Below are positions 1 through 9,480 of a DNA stretch of 64,000 nt, one piece after another. Source of the DNA: Gemmatimonadota bacterium. GTDB taxonomy: Bacteria > Gemmatimonadota > Gemmatimonadetes > Gemmatimonadales > GWC2-71-9. The stretch is from the NCBI GenBank assembly GCA_003222055.1, contig QHUT01000067.1, forward strand, positions 23,122-87,121, in the 5' to 3' direction. The notes beneath the pieces are model-generated. The model worked only from the letters and a program-made list of their open reading frames with translations, searched no databases and was not told the DNA's origin. A program made the translations under genes and the position numbers. Positions within the stretch are counted from its first letter, which is position 1. Every line of letters starts with the position of its first letter.

Positions 1-618
1 AATTCCTTGTGGCCCTGCCCGTACCTTGACCTGCCGGCCAGCTGGGATGAGTACCTGGGGTCGTTGAGCGCCAACCGACGTCAGGTGCTGCGGCGTCGCG
101 AGCGCGTCTTGGACCGCGAGCATGCCGTGACGCTGACCGACTACGGCGCCGGGCGACTGGACGAAGGTTGGCACCACTTGGTCGCGCTGCACGACAAGCG
201 CTGGACCGCCGCCGGCGTCTTCAACGACCCTCGGATCGATCGTCTGCACCGCGCGTTCGCGCAGGAGTTGGCATCGCGCGGGCAGCTCTGGCTGTCGACG
301 CTGGATCTCGACGGCGTGCCTGCGGCGGCGTGGTACGGCTTCGCCGACCGCGACACGGTGTATTTCTATCAGAGCGGGCGCGACCCGCGCTGGGAAGACC
401 AGAGCGTGGGCGTCGCGCTGATGGTGAAGATGATCCGCCGCGCGATCGAGGGTGGGTATCGGCGCTTCGATTTCCTGCGGGGCGAGGAGGCGTACAAGCG
501 GCAGTGGACGTCATCGACAGCCGTGACCAGGGAGCTGGTGGCGTTTCGGCCGAGCTGGCGCGGGCGGTGGCTGCGCGGCCTCGATTGGGCGGCTCGGATG
601 CGCGCCCGACTGCGCTGA
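1..618 (+). CDS. GNAT/BioF2-like acetyltransferase, 5' truncated by window edge
   Basis: Frame open to position 1; YRRFDFLRGEEAYKRQW C-terminal motif typical of BioF2-like/FemAB-type acetyltransferases in EPS clusters. Confidence 0.75.
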   Translation, partial: NSLWPCPYLDLPASWDEYLGSLSANRRQVLRRRERVLDREHAVTLTDYGAGRLDEGWHHLVALHDKRWTAAGVFNDPRIDRLHRAFAQELASRGQLWLSTLDLDGVPAAAWYGFADRDTVYFYQSGRDPRWEDQSVGVALMVKMIRRAIEGGYRRFDFLRGEEAYKRQWTSSTAVTRELVAFRPSWRGRWLRGLDWAARMRARLR

Positions 619-631
619 AGGGCGCCGCCGT

Positions 632-1648
632 ATGACCAGGCCGACGTTCTTGATCGTCTCGATCGACACCGAGGAGGACAACTGGCAGCCCCGCCGCGAG
701 CGCGTGACGGTCGAGAACATCCGGGAGCTGCCGCGCCTCGACGCGCTGTTTCAGGGGCTCGGCGTGCGAGCCACGTACTTCACGACCTATCAGGTCGCGA
801 TCCACACCTGGGCCGCGGCCATCCTGCGGGACCTGCATGCCGGGGGCGCGGAGCTCGGCGCCCACCTGCATCCCTGGAACACGCCGCCGCTCGACGACGC
901 CTTCGTCCCCCGCAACACCATGCTGAAGAACCTTCCGGCGGCGCTGCAGCTCGCGAAGCTCGAACGCCTCACCGCGACGCTGCGCGAGGCGTTCGGCGCT
1001 CGGCCCCTCGCGTTCCGCGCCGGTCGCTACGGGCTCGGTCCGGAGACCGTCACCGCCCTCATCCGATGCGGGTACAGGATCGACAGTAGCGTCACCCCGT
1101 TCGTGAGTTGGGAAGCGTTCGACGACGGGCCGACGTTCGTCGGCGCACCGCTCGACGCCTACCACCTCGGGGGGGGAAACGATGTCCGCATCCCCCAGCC
1201 GGACGGACCACTCCTGGAGCTCCCCATGTCCACGGGATACAGCCGCGCCCCGTTCAGCTTCTGGGGAGGTATCCACCGAGGGCTGTCGGTTCCCGCGCTG
1301 CGGCCACTGCACCTGTGGGGAATCGCGTCACGCCTCGGGGTGGTCAAGCGTATCTCGCTCAGCCCGGAAACCGATTCGGTCACCGACATGCTGACGCTGT
1401 CACGCCGCCTGATCGACACGGGCGTTCGACATCTGCATGCGTTCTTTCACAGCCCGAGCCTGAGACCCGGCTTGAGCCCTTTCGCCCCCGATCGAGCCGG
1501 AGTGGAACGGATGTATCGTGCGATCGCGATGTATGTCGAGGGCCTCGCCCGCGTGACCGCGCTGCGCTTCGTCACGATCTCGGAGGCGGCGCAGTCGCTC
1601 CAGGCCGCAGCGTCGCCCGAGGCGGTCGCGGCAAGAGCCCGGTCCTGA
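632..1648 (+). CDS. Polysaccharide deacetylase family protein
   Basis: FLIVSIDTEEDNW, ATYFTTYQV, GAHLHPWNTPP, HAFFHSPSLRPG motifs. Confidence 0.85.
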   Translation: MTRPTFLIVSIDTEEDNWQPRRERVTVENIRELPRLDALFQGLGVRATYFTTYQVAIHTWAAAILRDLHAGGAELGAHLHPWNTPPLDDAFVPRNTMLKNLPAALQLAKLERLTATLREAFGARPLAFRAGRYGLGPETVTALIRCGYRIDSSVTPFVSWEAFDDGPTFVGAPLDAYHLGGGNDVRIPQPDGPLLELPMSTGYSRAPFSFWGGIHRGLSVPALRPLHLWGIASRLGVVKRISLSPETDSVTDMLTLSRRLIDTGVRHLHAFFHSPSLRPGLSPFAPDRAGVERMYRAIAMYVEGLARVTALRFVTISEAAQSLQAAASPEAVAARARS

Positions 1649-1668
1649 GGGTCCGGCCCCGACGGGGC

Positions 1669-2847
1669 CTACGCGGCCCGTTCCACCTCGCGACGCGTCG
1701 GCTCCCACAAGGGGGTGCGCTCACCCCGGGCGGCCCGGATCGACGCGTGCAGGGCAGCCACGTTGCCCACGACCAGATAGGCGGGCAGGGCGATGACCTT
1801 CGGCAAGCGCCGGTGCTCCGGCCACCACCAGGCGAGCGCGGCGCACAGACCCGCCGCGGCCGTAAGTCCCACGCACCAGCGTGCCCACCAGACGGTGGGG
1901 GCAAGACACACCAATGCGACGAGCGCCGGCAACGCGACGTGGGGGACGATCCAGCGGCAGATCTTGTGGCTCGCGAGGATGCACGAGAATAGTCCGTGGC
2001 GGAACGGATTCAGGAGCGACCGCTTGAAGGCGAGCGTGTGCCAGCCCCGGACGATCGTGCGGACCTTGCGGCGGTATTCCCCCCGCAACGAGGGCACGCG
2101 CGGCACGGAGCAGATGGCGGTCTCGACGGAGACCGCCCGCAAGCCCTGCTCGCGCGCGAGCAGCGCCGCCGCGAAGTCCCGACTGATCTCCTCCGGCAGG
2201 ACACGCAGATGGAGCGGCGCCCGCACGGCGTGGAAACACCCGGCCGCCCCCGGGATCCCCGCCACGCGCGTCTCGAGGCGGCGGACCCACATGTCGTAGC
2301 CCACGTACCAGGATTCGGCCTGGTTGGCGTGTCCGTCCATGAGCGCCACGCTCACGTAGTGGCCGGAGGCCACCCCCACAGCAGGGTCGGCGAAGCTCGC
2401 GATCAGGGGCTTGAGCGCCCCCGGCGTCGGCCGCGCCGAGGCATCGGTGGTGACGATGATGTCACCGCGCAGCAGCGATAACGCCGCGTTCTCCGCAGCC
2501 GTCTTCCCTCCGCGGCTCGGCAGCCGCAGCAGCTCCACGCCGTGGCCGGCGTACTCGCGCACGATCGCGTCGGTCCGATCGGTCGACGCGTCGGACACCA
2601 CGAGGATTTGTCGGCGATCCGCCGGGTAGTCGAGGCGAAGCAGGTTCTCGAGGGTCTCGCGAATCACGGCTTCCTCGTTGTAGACCGGGAGCACGATGCT
2701 GATCGCCGGCCAATCGCCCGCGGACGCGACGGGCGGCCGGCCGCGTCGAAACAGCCCGACCAGCCCCAGCAGCATGGGGTACCCCAGATAGGTATACATG
2801 CCGAAGGCGACGGCGACGCCGAGCGACCAGACGCAGGCTGAGATCAT
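1669..2847 (-). CDS. Glycosyltransferase family 2, membrane-associated
   Basis: AISIVLPVYNEEAVIRETLENLLRLDYP, VVSDASTDRTD, C-terminal TM helices. Confidence 0.9.
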   Translation of the reverse strand: MISACVWSLGVAVAFGMYTYLGYPMLLGLVGLFRRGRPPVASAGDWPAISIVLPVYNEEAVIRETLENLLRLDYPADRRQILVVSDASTDRTDAIVREYAGHGVELLRLPSRGGKTAAENAALSLLRGDIIVTTDASARPTPGALKPLIASFADPAVGVASGHYVSVALMDGHANQAESWYVGYDMWVRRLETRVAGIPGAAGCFHAVRAPLHLRVLPEEISRDFAAALLAREQGLRAVSVETAICSVPRVPSLRGEYRRKVRTIVRGWHTLAFKRSLLNPFRHGLFSCILASHKICRWIVPHVALPALVALVCLAPTVWWARWCVGLTAAAGLCAALAWWWPEHRRLPKVIALPAYLVVGNVAALHASIRAARGERTPLWEPTRREVERAA

Positions 2848-3959
2848 CCGAGACTCCGATAGATGGCTTCGTATCGCTCGAGCCAGGGCGCGGGGGCAAA
2901 CTCGCTCGCCAACCGCGCACGGGCCCGACGGGCGCGTTCCCCCGCGGCTGCCGGGTTCGTGAAGACGGATCGAATGGCCTGCGCCAGCGCGGCCGGATCC
3001 TCGGCCGCCACCAGCAGCGCTTCTTGCGGGGTGACGACGTCCGGCACACCGCCGACCGCGGTGGCGACGATGGGCGTCTCCGCCGCCATCGCCTCGAACA
3101 ACACGATCGGTGTGCCCTCGGTACGGGAGCTGAGCGCGAACACGTCGAACGCGGCGAACAGCCGCCCCGCCTCGGCGACGGTGCCCAGCCAGCGCACCCG
3201 GTTCCCCACGCCCAGACGGGCGGCTTCATCCTGGAGCTGTGACCGCTGGCGCCCGTCGCCCACCACCGAGACGACCAGTGGCACGTCCTCGAGCAGCCTC
3301 AACGCCGCCAGCAGCACGCTCAGGCCTTTCTCCCGCGTCAGCCGGCCAACCCAGCCGACGTGGAATCGTCCCTCGGGAACCTCGAGCTGCTCGCGCGCCT
3401 GGTTCCGGCCCAACGGAGGGGGGTCGTGCGCCGGCCAGGCGTTGGGGACGACGTGCAGCCTCGCGGGGGGCACGCCCGTCCGCTCCAGATCGCGCGCCAG
3501 CGGGCGGGACACGGCGACCACGGCGTCGAAACGGCGGAAGGCACGCCGCTGCAAGCGTTCGTAGATCCAGTTCTTGAAATCGCCGCCCGTGAATCCGTGG
3601 ACCGTCGTCACCGTGGGGACGCCCGCGCGACGGGCGGCGCCGGCGTCAACGACGTCGACATGATAGCCGTGGGTGTGCACGACATCCGGCCGGAGCCGGC
3701 GGCACAGTTCGACGATCGCGGCCCGCTCCCGGCCGTAGGCGCGCGGGGAGATTCGCAGGGTCATCGTCTCGACGCCCGCCCGATCGAGGGGCGCCAGGAA
3801 CAGCTGGCGGTCGGTTCCGTTTCCCAATACGGCGGCCACGGCGACCCGATGCCCCGCCCGGTGCTGTCCGGTCGCCAAGGTGTGTACGACCCGCTCCGCG
3901 CCGCCCACGTCCCCGGGAGCGATGACGTGCAGCACGGCCAACCTCTCTCGCGATGTCAC
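2844..3959 (-). CDS. Glycosyltransferase family 4
   Basis: VLHVIAPGDVGGAERVVHTL N-terminus, VGRLTREKGLSVLLAAL, SSRTEGTPIVLFEAMA; GTG start at 3959 chosen over ORF-track start 4034; overlaps next gene by 4 nt. Confidence 0.9.
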   Translation of the reverse strand: MTSRERLAVLHVIAPGDVGGAERVVHTLATGQHRAGHRVAVAAVLGNGTDRQLFLAPLDRAGVETMTLRISPRAYGRERAAIVELCRRLRPDVVHTHGYHVDVVDAGAARRAGVPTVTTVHGFTGGDFKNWIYERLQRRAFRRFDAVVAVSRPLARDLERTGVPPARLHVVPNAWPAHDPPPLGRNQAREQLEVPEGRFHVGWVGRLTREKGLSVLLAALRLLEDVPLVVSVVGDGRQRSQLQDEAARLGVGNRVRWLGTVAEAGRLFAAFDVFALSSRTEGTPIVLFEAMAAETPIVATAVGGVPDVVTPQEALLVAAEDPAALAQAIRSVFTNPAAAGERARRARARLASEFAPAPWLERYEAIYRSLG

Positions 3960-3972
3960 GCCCCCTGGTGGA

Positions 3973-3987
3973 ACAAGCTCCGTGCCT
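3973..3987 (-). promoter_or_regulatory. Candidate sigma-54 element AGGCACGGAGCTTGT
   Basis: GGCACG-N4-TTGT, one mismatch from -24/-12 core; 14 nt before GTG 3959. Confidence 0.4.
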
Positions 3988-4087
3988 GTGCCACCCGGCA
4001 TGCGGACCTGGCCAATACTGCTGCGCGCGCGCAACGCCTGGGTGGGCGTGGTCTACAGTCGTGTGGCGTGGACCGGGGGTGCCCGCG

Positions 4088-4102
4088 CGGCCTCCCTCTT
4101 GC
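4088..4102 (+). promoter_or_regulatory. Weak candidate sigma-54 element CGGCCTCCCTCTTGC
   Basis: GG-N10-GC with TTGC, 18 nt upstream of asnB ATG. Confidence 0.3.
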
Positions 4103-4119
4103 TCCAGACGCCGGCGCTC

Positions 4120-6027
4120 ATGTGCGGCATCGTCGGCATCGTCCACTCAGACCCGGCCCATCCGGTCTCCCCTGCCGCGATGAGGCAGATGTGCGAGGCG
4201 ATCCGGCACCGGGGCCCCGACGACGAGGGCGTCCACCTGGACGGTCCCGTCGGCCTGGGCATGCGTCGCCTCAGCATCATCGACCTCGCAGGCGGGCACC
4301 AGCCGATCTTCAACGAGGATCGGTCGGCCGTGATCGTGTTCAACGGCGAGATCTACAACTACCAAGAGCTGCGCCGGGGACTGGTCGCCCGCGGGCATAC
4401 GTTCGTGACCCAGGGGGACACGGAAACGATCCTGCACCTGTACGAGGAGGAAGGCCCCGAGTGCGTGTCACGACTGCGGGGCATGTTTGCGTTTGCCATC
4501 TGGGACGCGAAGGCGCGGACACTGCTGCTCGCCCGCGACCGCTTCGGGATCAAGCCGCTGTACGTCGCGACCGCGCCGTGGGGCGTCGCGTTCGCTTCGG
4601 AGCTGAAGGCGCTCCACGCGGCGGGCCTTGCCGACCGGACGCTCGACTGGGATGCGCTCGACATGTATTTCCAGCTCGGGTACATCCCCGCCCCCGCCAC
4701 GCCGTTCGCGGGCGTCACGAAGCTCGAGCCCGGCCACACCGCGTTGTGGCACGCCCGGCGCGGCGTGTCGACCAGGCAATACTGGGACCTCCCCCGGGAG
4801 CGGGTGAGTGCGCCGCGCGACGCGGACGCGCGCGTGAGGGAGTGGCTCGACGAGTCGGTGCGCGCGCACCTCGTGAGCGACGTGCCGGTGGCGGCGTTCC
4901 TGAGCGGCGGGCTCGATTCGTCGGCGGTGGTCGCCAGCTGGGCGCTGGCGAGCGACGCACCGCACGCCTTCACCGCGCGGTACTACGGCTCGGGGGCCGC
5001 GAGCGCGAACGAAACCGACCTCGCGCGCCGACTGGCGGCCCGCTACGGCGTCAAGCTGACGGAAGTGGACATCCACCCCGACGTGCGCGACTTGCTCGAG
5101 CCGATCACGCACGCCCTCGACGAGCCCCATGCCGACCAGTCCGCCGTGCCGACCTGGCTGCTGTCGCAGGCGGTGGGGGCCTCGTACAAGGTCGCGCTCA
5201 CCGGGATCGGCGGTGACGAGCTGTTCGCGGGCTACCGCCGGCACATCGGTCTGCTCGCCGGCGAACGATACGCGCGGCTGCCGCATGCCGTGCAGCGCGG
5301 GCTGAGCGGGCTCGCGAACCTGCTGCGCGAGCCCTCCGGCGCGTCGCTCGCCGTCGACCGAGTCAAGCGCTTCCTGCGGCCCGGGAACGGCTCGGCGCCC
5401 GACCGGTTCCTGGGGTACGTGACGCGCTGCACCGATGGAGACCGGCGCGCCTTGTACGTCGACGGGCTGCACGAGGGGATGCGTGACGGCGGGGCGAGCG
5501 CCCGCTTCCGCGAGCTCCATCAGCGGCACGGCGCTCCCGCGGGGCTCGAGGCGGGTTTGTATCTCGACTACAAGACGTTCCTCGCCGACGATGTGCTGGC
5601 GCTGAGCGACCGCTTGGCGATGGCGCACTCGCTGGAGATTCGTGTCCCGTTCGTGGACCACGTGTTGGTGGAGCGCGTGTTTCCGCTGCCGGACCGGATC
5701 AAGATCGGCTGGTGGCAGAACAAGCGGCTGCTCAAGCGCGCGCTGCGGGGCCGGCTGCCGCCGCAGCACCTGCGCGCGCCGAAACGGGGGTTCGTGGGCC
5801 CGACTGCCGAATGGCTGCGACACGAGCTGCGGGGCGTGATCGAGGACGAGCTCGCGCCCGACCGGCTGCAGCGCCTCGGGTACTTCGACCCAACGGTCGT
5901 GCGAGGGCTCCTCGACGATCACTTCGCGCGTCGGCACAACCGGGAAGGTATCTTGTGGGGCCTGTTGTGCTTCTCGGTCTGGCACCGCCTGTACGTCGAA
6001 GCCACCGCGGCGGTGCCGGTCCCGTGA
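4120..6027 (+). CDS. asnB: Asparagine synthase (glutamine-hydrolyzing)-like amidotransferase
   Basis: MCGIVGIV N-terminal Ntn nucleophile Cys, FLSGGLDSSAV PP-loop, GGDELFAGYRRH; start set at MCGIVGI (4120). Confidence 0.95.
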   Translation: MCGIVGIVHSDPAHPVSPAAMRQMCEAIRHRGPDDEGVHLDGPVGLGMRRLSIIDLAGGHQPIFNEDRSAVIVFNGEIYNYQELRRGLVARGHTFVTQGDTETILHLYEEEGPECVSRLRGMFAFAIWDAKARTLLLARDRFGIKPLYVATAPWGVAFASELKALHAAGLADRTLDWDALDMYFQLGYIPAPATPFAGVTKLEPGHTALWHARRGVSTRQYWDLPRERVSAPRDADARVREWLDESVRAHLVSDVPVAAFLSGGLDSSAVVASWALASDAPHAFTARYYGSGAASANETDLARRLAARYGVKLTEVDIHPDVRDLLEPITHALDEPHADQSAVPTWLLSQAVGASYKVALTGIGGDELFAGYRRHIGLLAGERYARLPHAVQRGLSGLANLLREPSGASLAVDRVKRFLRPGNGSAPDRFLGYVTRCTDGDRRALYVDGLHEGMRDGGASARFRELHQRHGAPAGLEAGLYLDYKTFLADDVLALSDRLAMAHSLEIRVPFVDHVLVERVFPLPDRIKIGWWQNKRLLKRALRGRLPPQHLRAPKRGFVGPTAEWLRHELRGVIEDELAPDRLQRLGYFDPTVVRGLLDDHFARRHNREGILWGLLCFSVWHRLYVEATAAVPVP

Positions 6028-7478
6028 CGCTCGCGAGCGCGCAGCGCGCCGGTCCGCGACACCAGAGCGGTGGGCGACACGACGGGCGCCGGCTACTCCT
6101 GATCAGCTACCACTTCCCCCCCAGCCGCGAAGTCGGCGCGGTGCGGTGGCAGCAGCTGGCGAAGCACGCGGTCGAGCGAGGATGGGGGCTGGATGTCGTC
6201 ACGCTCGATCCCGCCAGTCTGGTCACGCCCGATTGGGCGGCCGTGGCCGACCTCCCGGCCGGGGTGCGGGTGTACGGCGTCCCGCAGCACCCGCTCCCGA
6301 TCGACCAGCTGGTGCAACGCCTCATCGCGCTGCGGCGCCGGCTGGGGACGCGCGGCCCGACCGACGCGGTGGCGGTCGCCCGGGCCCCGGCGGCGCGGCG
6401 ATCCGACTCGATCAGCCTGGCTGACCTGCGCTCGCCGCTCCACAGCGCGCGAGATGCACTGCGGGCCTTTCACGTCTGGCGCGACTACGTCCAGGGCATG
6501 AGGTGGTCGCGCCAGGCGGGCCGCATCGCGGGGCAGCTGCTCCACGACGGAGGGTACGGGGGCGTCGTCACCTGCGGCCCGCCGCACTGGGTCCACGACA
6601 CCGGACGGACGCTCGGTCGGAGCACGGGCCTGCCGTTCGTCATCGACATGCGCGATCCGTGGACTCTCACTCCCTTGTTGCAGGAAGGGGTCGCGAGTCC
6701 ACTGTGGCTGCACCTGGCGCGGCGGCACGAGCGCCGCGTCGTCGCGACCGCCGCCCTCATCATCGCCAATACGGAGCAGTCGCGGGCCGCGCTGCAGGCC
6801 GCATATCCGGACGCGCGCGATCGTATTATCGCCATCATGAACGGTTACGACGAGGACCCCGTCCCGACGGCGGAGCGCACCGCGTGTTTCGTCATCGCCT
6901 ATGCCGGGTCCATCTACCTCGATCGTGATCCGCGACCGCTGCTGCAGGCGGCGGCGCGCGTGATCCACGAAGGCGGCCTGAGACCCGATCAGCTGCGGCT
7001 CGAGTTCATGGGTCCCGAGACCGGGCGCGGATCGACGCTCGGGCAGGTGGCGGACCAGGAGGGCATCGGAGACTTCGTTCGCGTGCACGCGGCGTGTGCC
7101 CGACCGGAAGCGAGGCGATTCCTCGCCCAAGCCGCCATGCTCGTGAGCTTCAGCGCGGTCGCTGCGACCAGGGTGCCCGATCCTTTCATTCCCGCGAAGA
7201 TCTTCGAGTACACTCGGTTCGATGCCTGGTTGCTGGCGCTAGCCAACCCCGGCAGCGCCACCGCCGCCCTGCTTCGCGATACGGGCGCGGACGTAGTCTC
7301 GCCGTACGACGTGGACGCGATCGCGGCCGTCATCCGGGCACGCTATGCCGCCTTCGCGAGCGGCGGGCGACCGGAACGACCCCGGCTCCCGGAGCGATAC
7401 AGCCGGCGGGCGCAGGCGCAACTGCTGTTCGACGAGCTCGAGCGGCGTTTAACGGCCCGTTACAGTTCTTCGCTGTAG
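6024..7478 (+). CDS. Glycosyltransferase (GT4-like)
   Basis: LLLISYHFPPSREVGAVRWQQLAKHAVERGW, CGPPHWVHDTG, VIDMRDPWTLTPLLQEG; GTG start at 6024 overlapping asnB stop. Confidence 0.85.
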   Translation: MTLASAQRAGPRHQSGGRHDGRRLLLISYHFPPSREVGAVRWQQLAKHAVERGWGLDVVTLDPASLVTPDWAAVADLPAGVRVYGVPQHPLPIDQLVQRLIALRRRLGTRGPTDAVAVARAPAARRSDSISLADLRSPLHSARDALRAFHVWRDYVQGMRWSRQAGRIAGQLLHDGGYGGVVTCGPPHWVHDTGRTLGRSTGLPFVIDMRDPWTLTPLLQEGVASPLWLHLARRHERRVVATAALIIANTEQSRAALQAAYPDARDRIIAIMNGYDEDPVPTAERTACFVIAYAGSIYLDRDPRPLLQAAARVIHEGGLRPDQLRLEFMGPETGRGSTLGQVADQEGIGDFVRVHAACARPEARRFLAQAAMLVSFSAVAATRVPDPFIPAKIFEYTRFDAWLLALANPGSATAALLRDTGADVVSPYDVDAIAAVIRARYAAFASGGRPERPRLPERYSRRAQAQLLFDELERRLTARYSSSL

Positions 7479-8578
7479 ATCCGCGCGTACTCGCGGACCA
7501 TCGCCTCGACCCCGAAGGCCTGCTCGACGCGCCGCCGCGCCATCGTCGCGTCACCGGCACGCCGCCGATCGTCAGTCAGGGCGTCGCGCCAGGCGTCCGC
7601 CAGGGCCGCTGGGTCTCCCGGCGGCACCAGGCGGTGCTGCAAATGCTCGCCCAACGCCGCAGGTGAGCCGCCGACCGCGGTCACCACGGGGCAGACCCCG
7701 CAGCTCATCGCCTCCAGCAGTCCCAACGACGTTCCCTCGCTCCATGACGACAGGCTGAACACGTCGAACACGGGATAGACCTGCTCGACGTCCTCGCGCC
7801 ACCCCACCAGCCGAGTGGCGTCGCACAACCCCTCCCGCTCGATGAGGGCGGCCAGGCGAGCTCGCTCTGGGCCGTCGCCCACCAGCAGTAGCGTGGGCGC
7901 CGCTCCCTCCTCGACTCGCCAGCGGGCACGCAGCAGCGCGAACGCCTGCAACATCACGTCGTAGCCCTTGATCGGATCGAGCCGGCCGATGCTGCCGATG
8001 ACGGGCGCCCCGACCGGGAGCCCCAGCTCGCCGCGCAGCGATCCGTTGACGGCGCGCGGCTGGAACCGGCGCGTGTCGATCCCATTGACGACGACCCGAA
8101 TGCGGGACGGGCGGGGGACGAGGGTCTCGGCCATCTGGCGTCGCAGCGCGTCCGAGACCGCCACGATCACGTCCGTGCGCCGGGCGGCAAGCCCGTCGAG
8201 CAGCCGGTCTTTGAGCGAATCCGGGTACGGGCGGCCGTGGTCGGTATGGACGAGGCGCCGAACGCCCGCCCGCCGCGCCGCCAGGGACGCCTTGTACCAG
8301 ACGCCGCTGTGCGTGTGTACCGCATCGGGCGCGAGCGCGCGGATCGTCCGGATCAAGCCGCGCGGCCAGAGCATGGAAAGGTGCGGCACGGATCGATGTT
8401 GGTGGAGCTGCGCGTGTGCCGCGAGGCCCTCCGCGAAGCGGCCGAAGTCGCTCAGCGTGAGGATGTGGCTCTCAAACCGTTCGGCGGGGAGCAGGCGGAC
8501 GATGGCGCCCACCAGGCGTTCCAGGCCACCGTAATCCAGCTTGTGCACGACCTGGAGAACCCTGACGCGTCGCGTCAC
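7460..8578 (-). CDS. Glycosyltransferase family 4
   Basis: VRVLQVVHKLDYGGLERLVGAIVRLLP, VHTDHGRPYPDS, GSIGRLDPIKGYDVMLQAF, SLSSWSEGTSLGLLEAMSCG; GTG start overlaps upstream stop. Confidence 0.9.
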   Translation of the reverse strand: MTRRVRVLQVVHKLDYGGLERLVGAIVRLLPAERFESHILTLSDFGRFAEGLAAHAQLHQHRSVPHLSMLWPRGLIRTIRALAPDAVHTHSGVWYKASLAARRAGVRRLVHTDHGRPYPDSLKDRLLDGLAARRTDVIVAVSDALRRQMAETLVPRPSRIRVVVNGIDTRRFQPRAVNGSLRGELGLPVGAPVIGSIGRLDPIKGYDVMLQAFALLRARWRVEEGAAPTLLLVGDGPERARLAALIEREGLCDATRLVGWREDVEQVYPVFDVFSLSSWSEGTSLGLLEAMSCGVCPVVTAVGGSPAALGEHLQHRLVPPGDPAALADAWRDALTDDRRRAGDATMARRRVEQAFGVEAMVREYARIYSEEL

Positions 8579-9480
8579 AGCCCGGATGCCCGAATGGCGA
8601 ACCCGTTCTCCGACAGTCCGGAGGGAATATTGACGCGCGGCAGGGCCCACGGGTTCACGCCAGTGGGAGGGAACCACGCGCCGCCGAGCGCCAATGCGGC
8701 GGCGTAGCCCGCCGCCCGGGCGGCGGCCTCGACGGTCGGACCCGCGAGACCGTATGGATAACTGAGCCAGGGAATCACGCTCGCAAAGCGCTCGCGCAGC
8801 CAGCCGAGCGGACGACCCAGCTCTTCGCGGAGCTCCGGCTCTGACGCACGGTCGAGGTTCGGGTGACTCCAGGTGTGAGACCCGAGCGTGACGCCGGCAT
8901 GTCGGGTGGCGTCGCGCAGCTCGTCCTCCGTTGCGACCAGCGCCCATTCCGGCACGGCGCCCAGGCGCAGCCCCTGCGACTCCGCCCAGCGGCGGACCTC
9001 CGGGTCCCTGCCTCGCAACGCAACCAGGGCGCGCTGCCGTAAGGCGGGATCCACCCCTCCCGCGCCCGGCGCCACGGCGTCCCACCAGAAGGGACCCTTT
9101 CCGACAAAGCCGGGGACGACGAACAGCGTCGCGGGCACGCCCCGCCTCGCGAGCTCTGGCACGCCGATGCAAACCGCCCCGCGATAGCCGTCGTCGAACG
9201 TAATCGCCACGCGCGGGCGCCGCCCGGGCGGGGCCGGCGCGAGCAGCTGCTCCAGCGGCACGACGGCATGCGTGGAGAGCAGGCGCTCGACCTGCCGTAC
9301 GAACACGCTGCGCGGGAGATGGAGCGAACGGTCGCCGAACGGGGCGCAGTCGTCCGGCACGACGTTGTGGTAGGAGAGCACGAGCGCGTGCCGCACATGA
9401 GCCGCCCGGCGCAGCGCCGTCACGCCGCTCCGCACGAGCCCCGCTTCGAGACACGCTTTGAGCGTGGAACGCACGCTCAC
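8575..9480 (-). CDS. Polysaccharide deacetylase (NodB-type)
   Basis: LVLSYHNVVP, VAITFDDGYRGA, TLGSHTWSHPNLDRAS, LSYPYG; GTGA overlap with upstream gene. Confidence 0.9.
   Translation of the reverse strand: MSVRSTLKACLEAGLVRSGVTALRRAAHVRHALVLSYHNVVPDDCAPFGDRSLHLPRSVFVRQVERLLSTHAVVPLEQLLAPAPPGRRPRVAITFDDGYRGAVCIGVPELARRGVPATLFVVPGFVGKGPFWWDAVAPGAGGVDPALRQRALVALRGRDPEVRRWAESQGLRLGAVPEWALVATEDELRDATRHAGVTLGSHTWSHPNLDRASEPELREELGRPLGWLRERFASVIPWLSYPYGLAGPTVEAAARAAGYAAALALGGAWFPPTGVNPWALPRVNIPSGLSENGFAIRASGL

Noticed and set aside
221-1312. 363-aa minus-strand ORF over the GNAT and deacetylase genes
   Set aside because: Antisense shadow of two coherent plus-strand genes
3360-5216. 618-aa plus-strand ORF
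   Set aside because: Runs antisense to GT4 and out of frame through asnB; no recognisable motifs
4468-5985. 505-aa ORF antisense to asnB
   Set aside because: Overlaps a fully supported amidotransferase; His/Arg/Gln-rich shadow-frame composition
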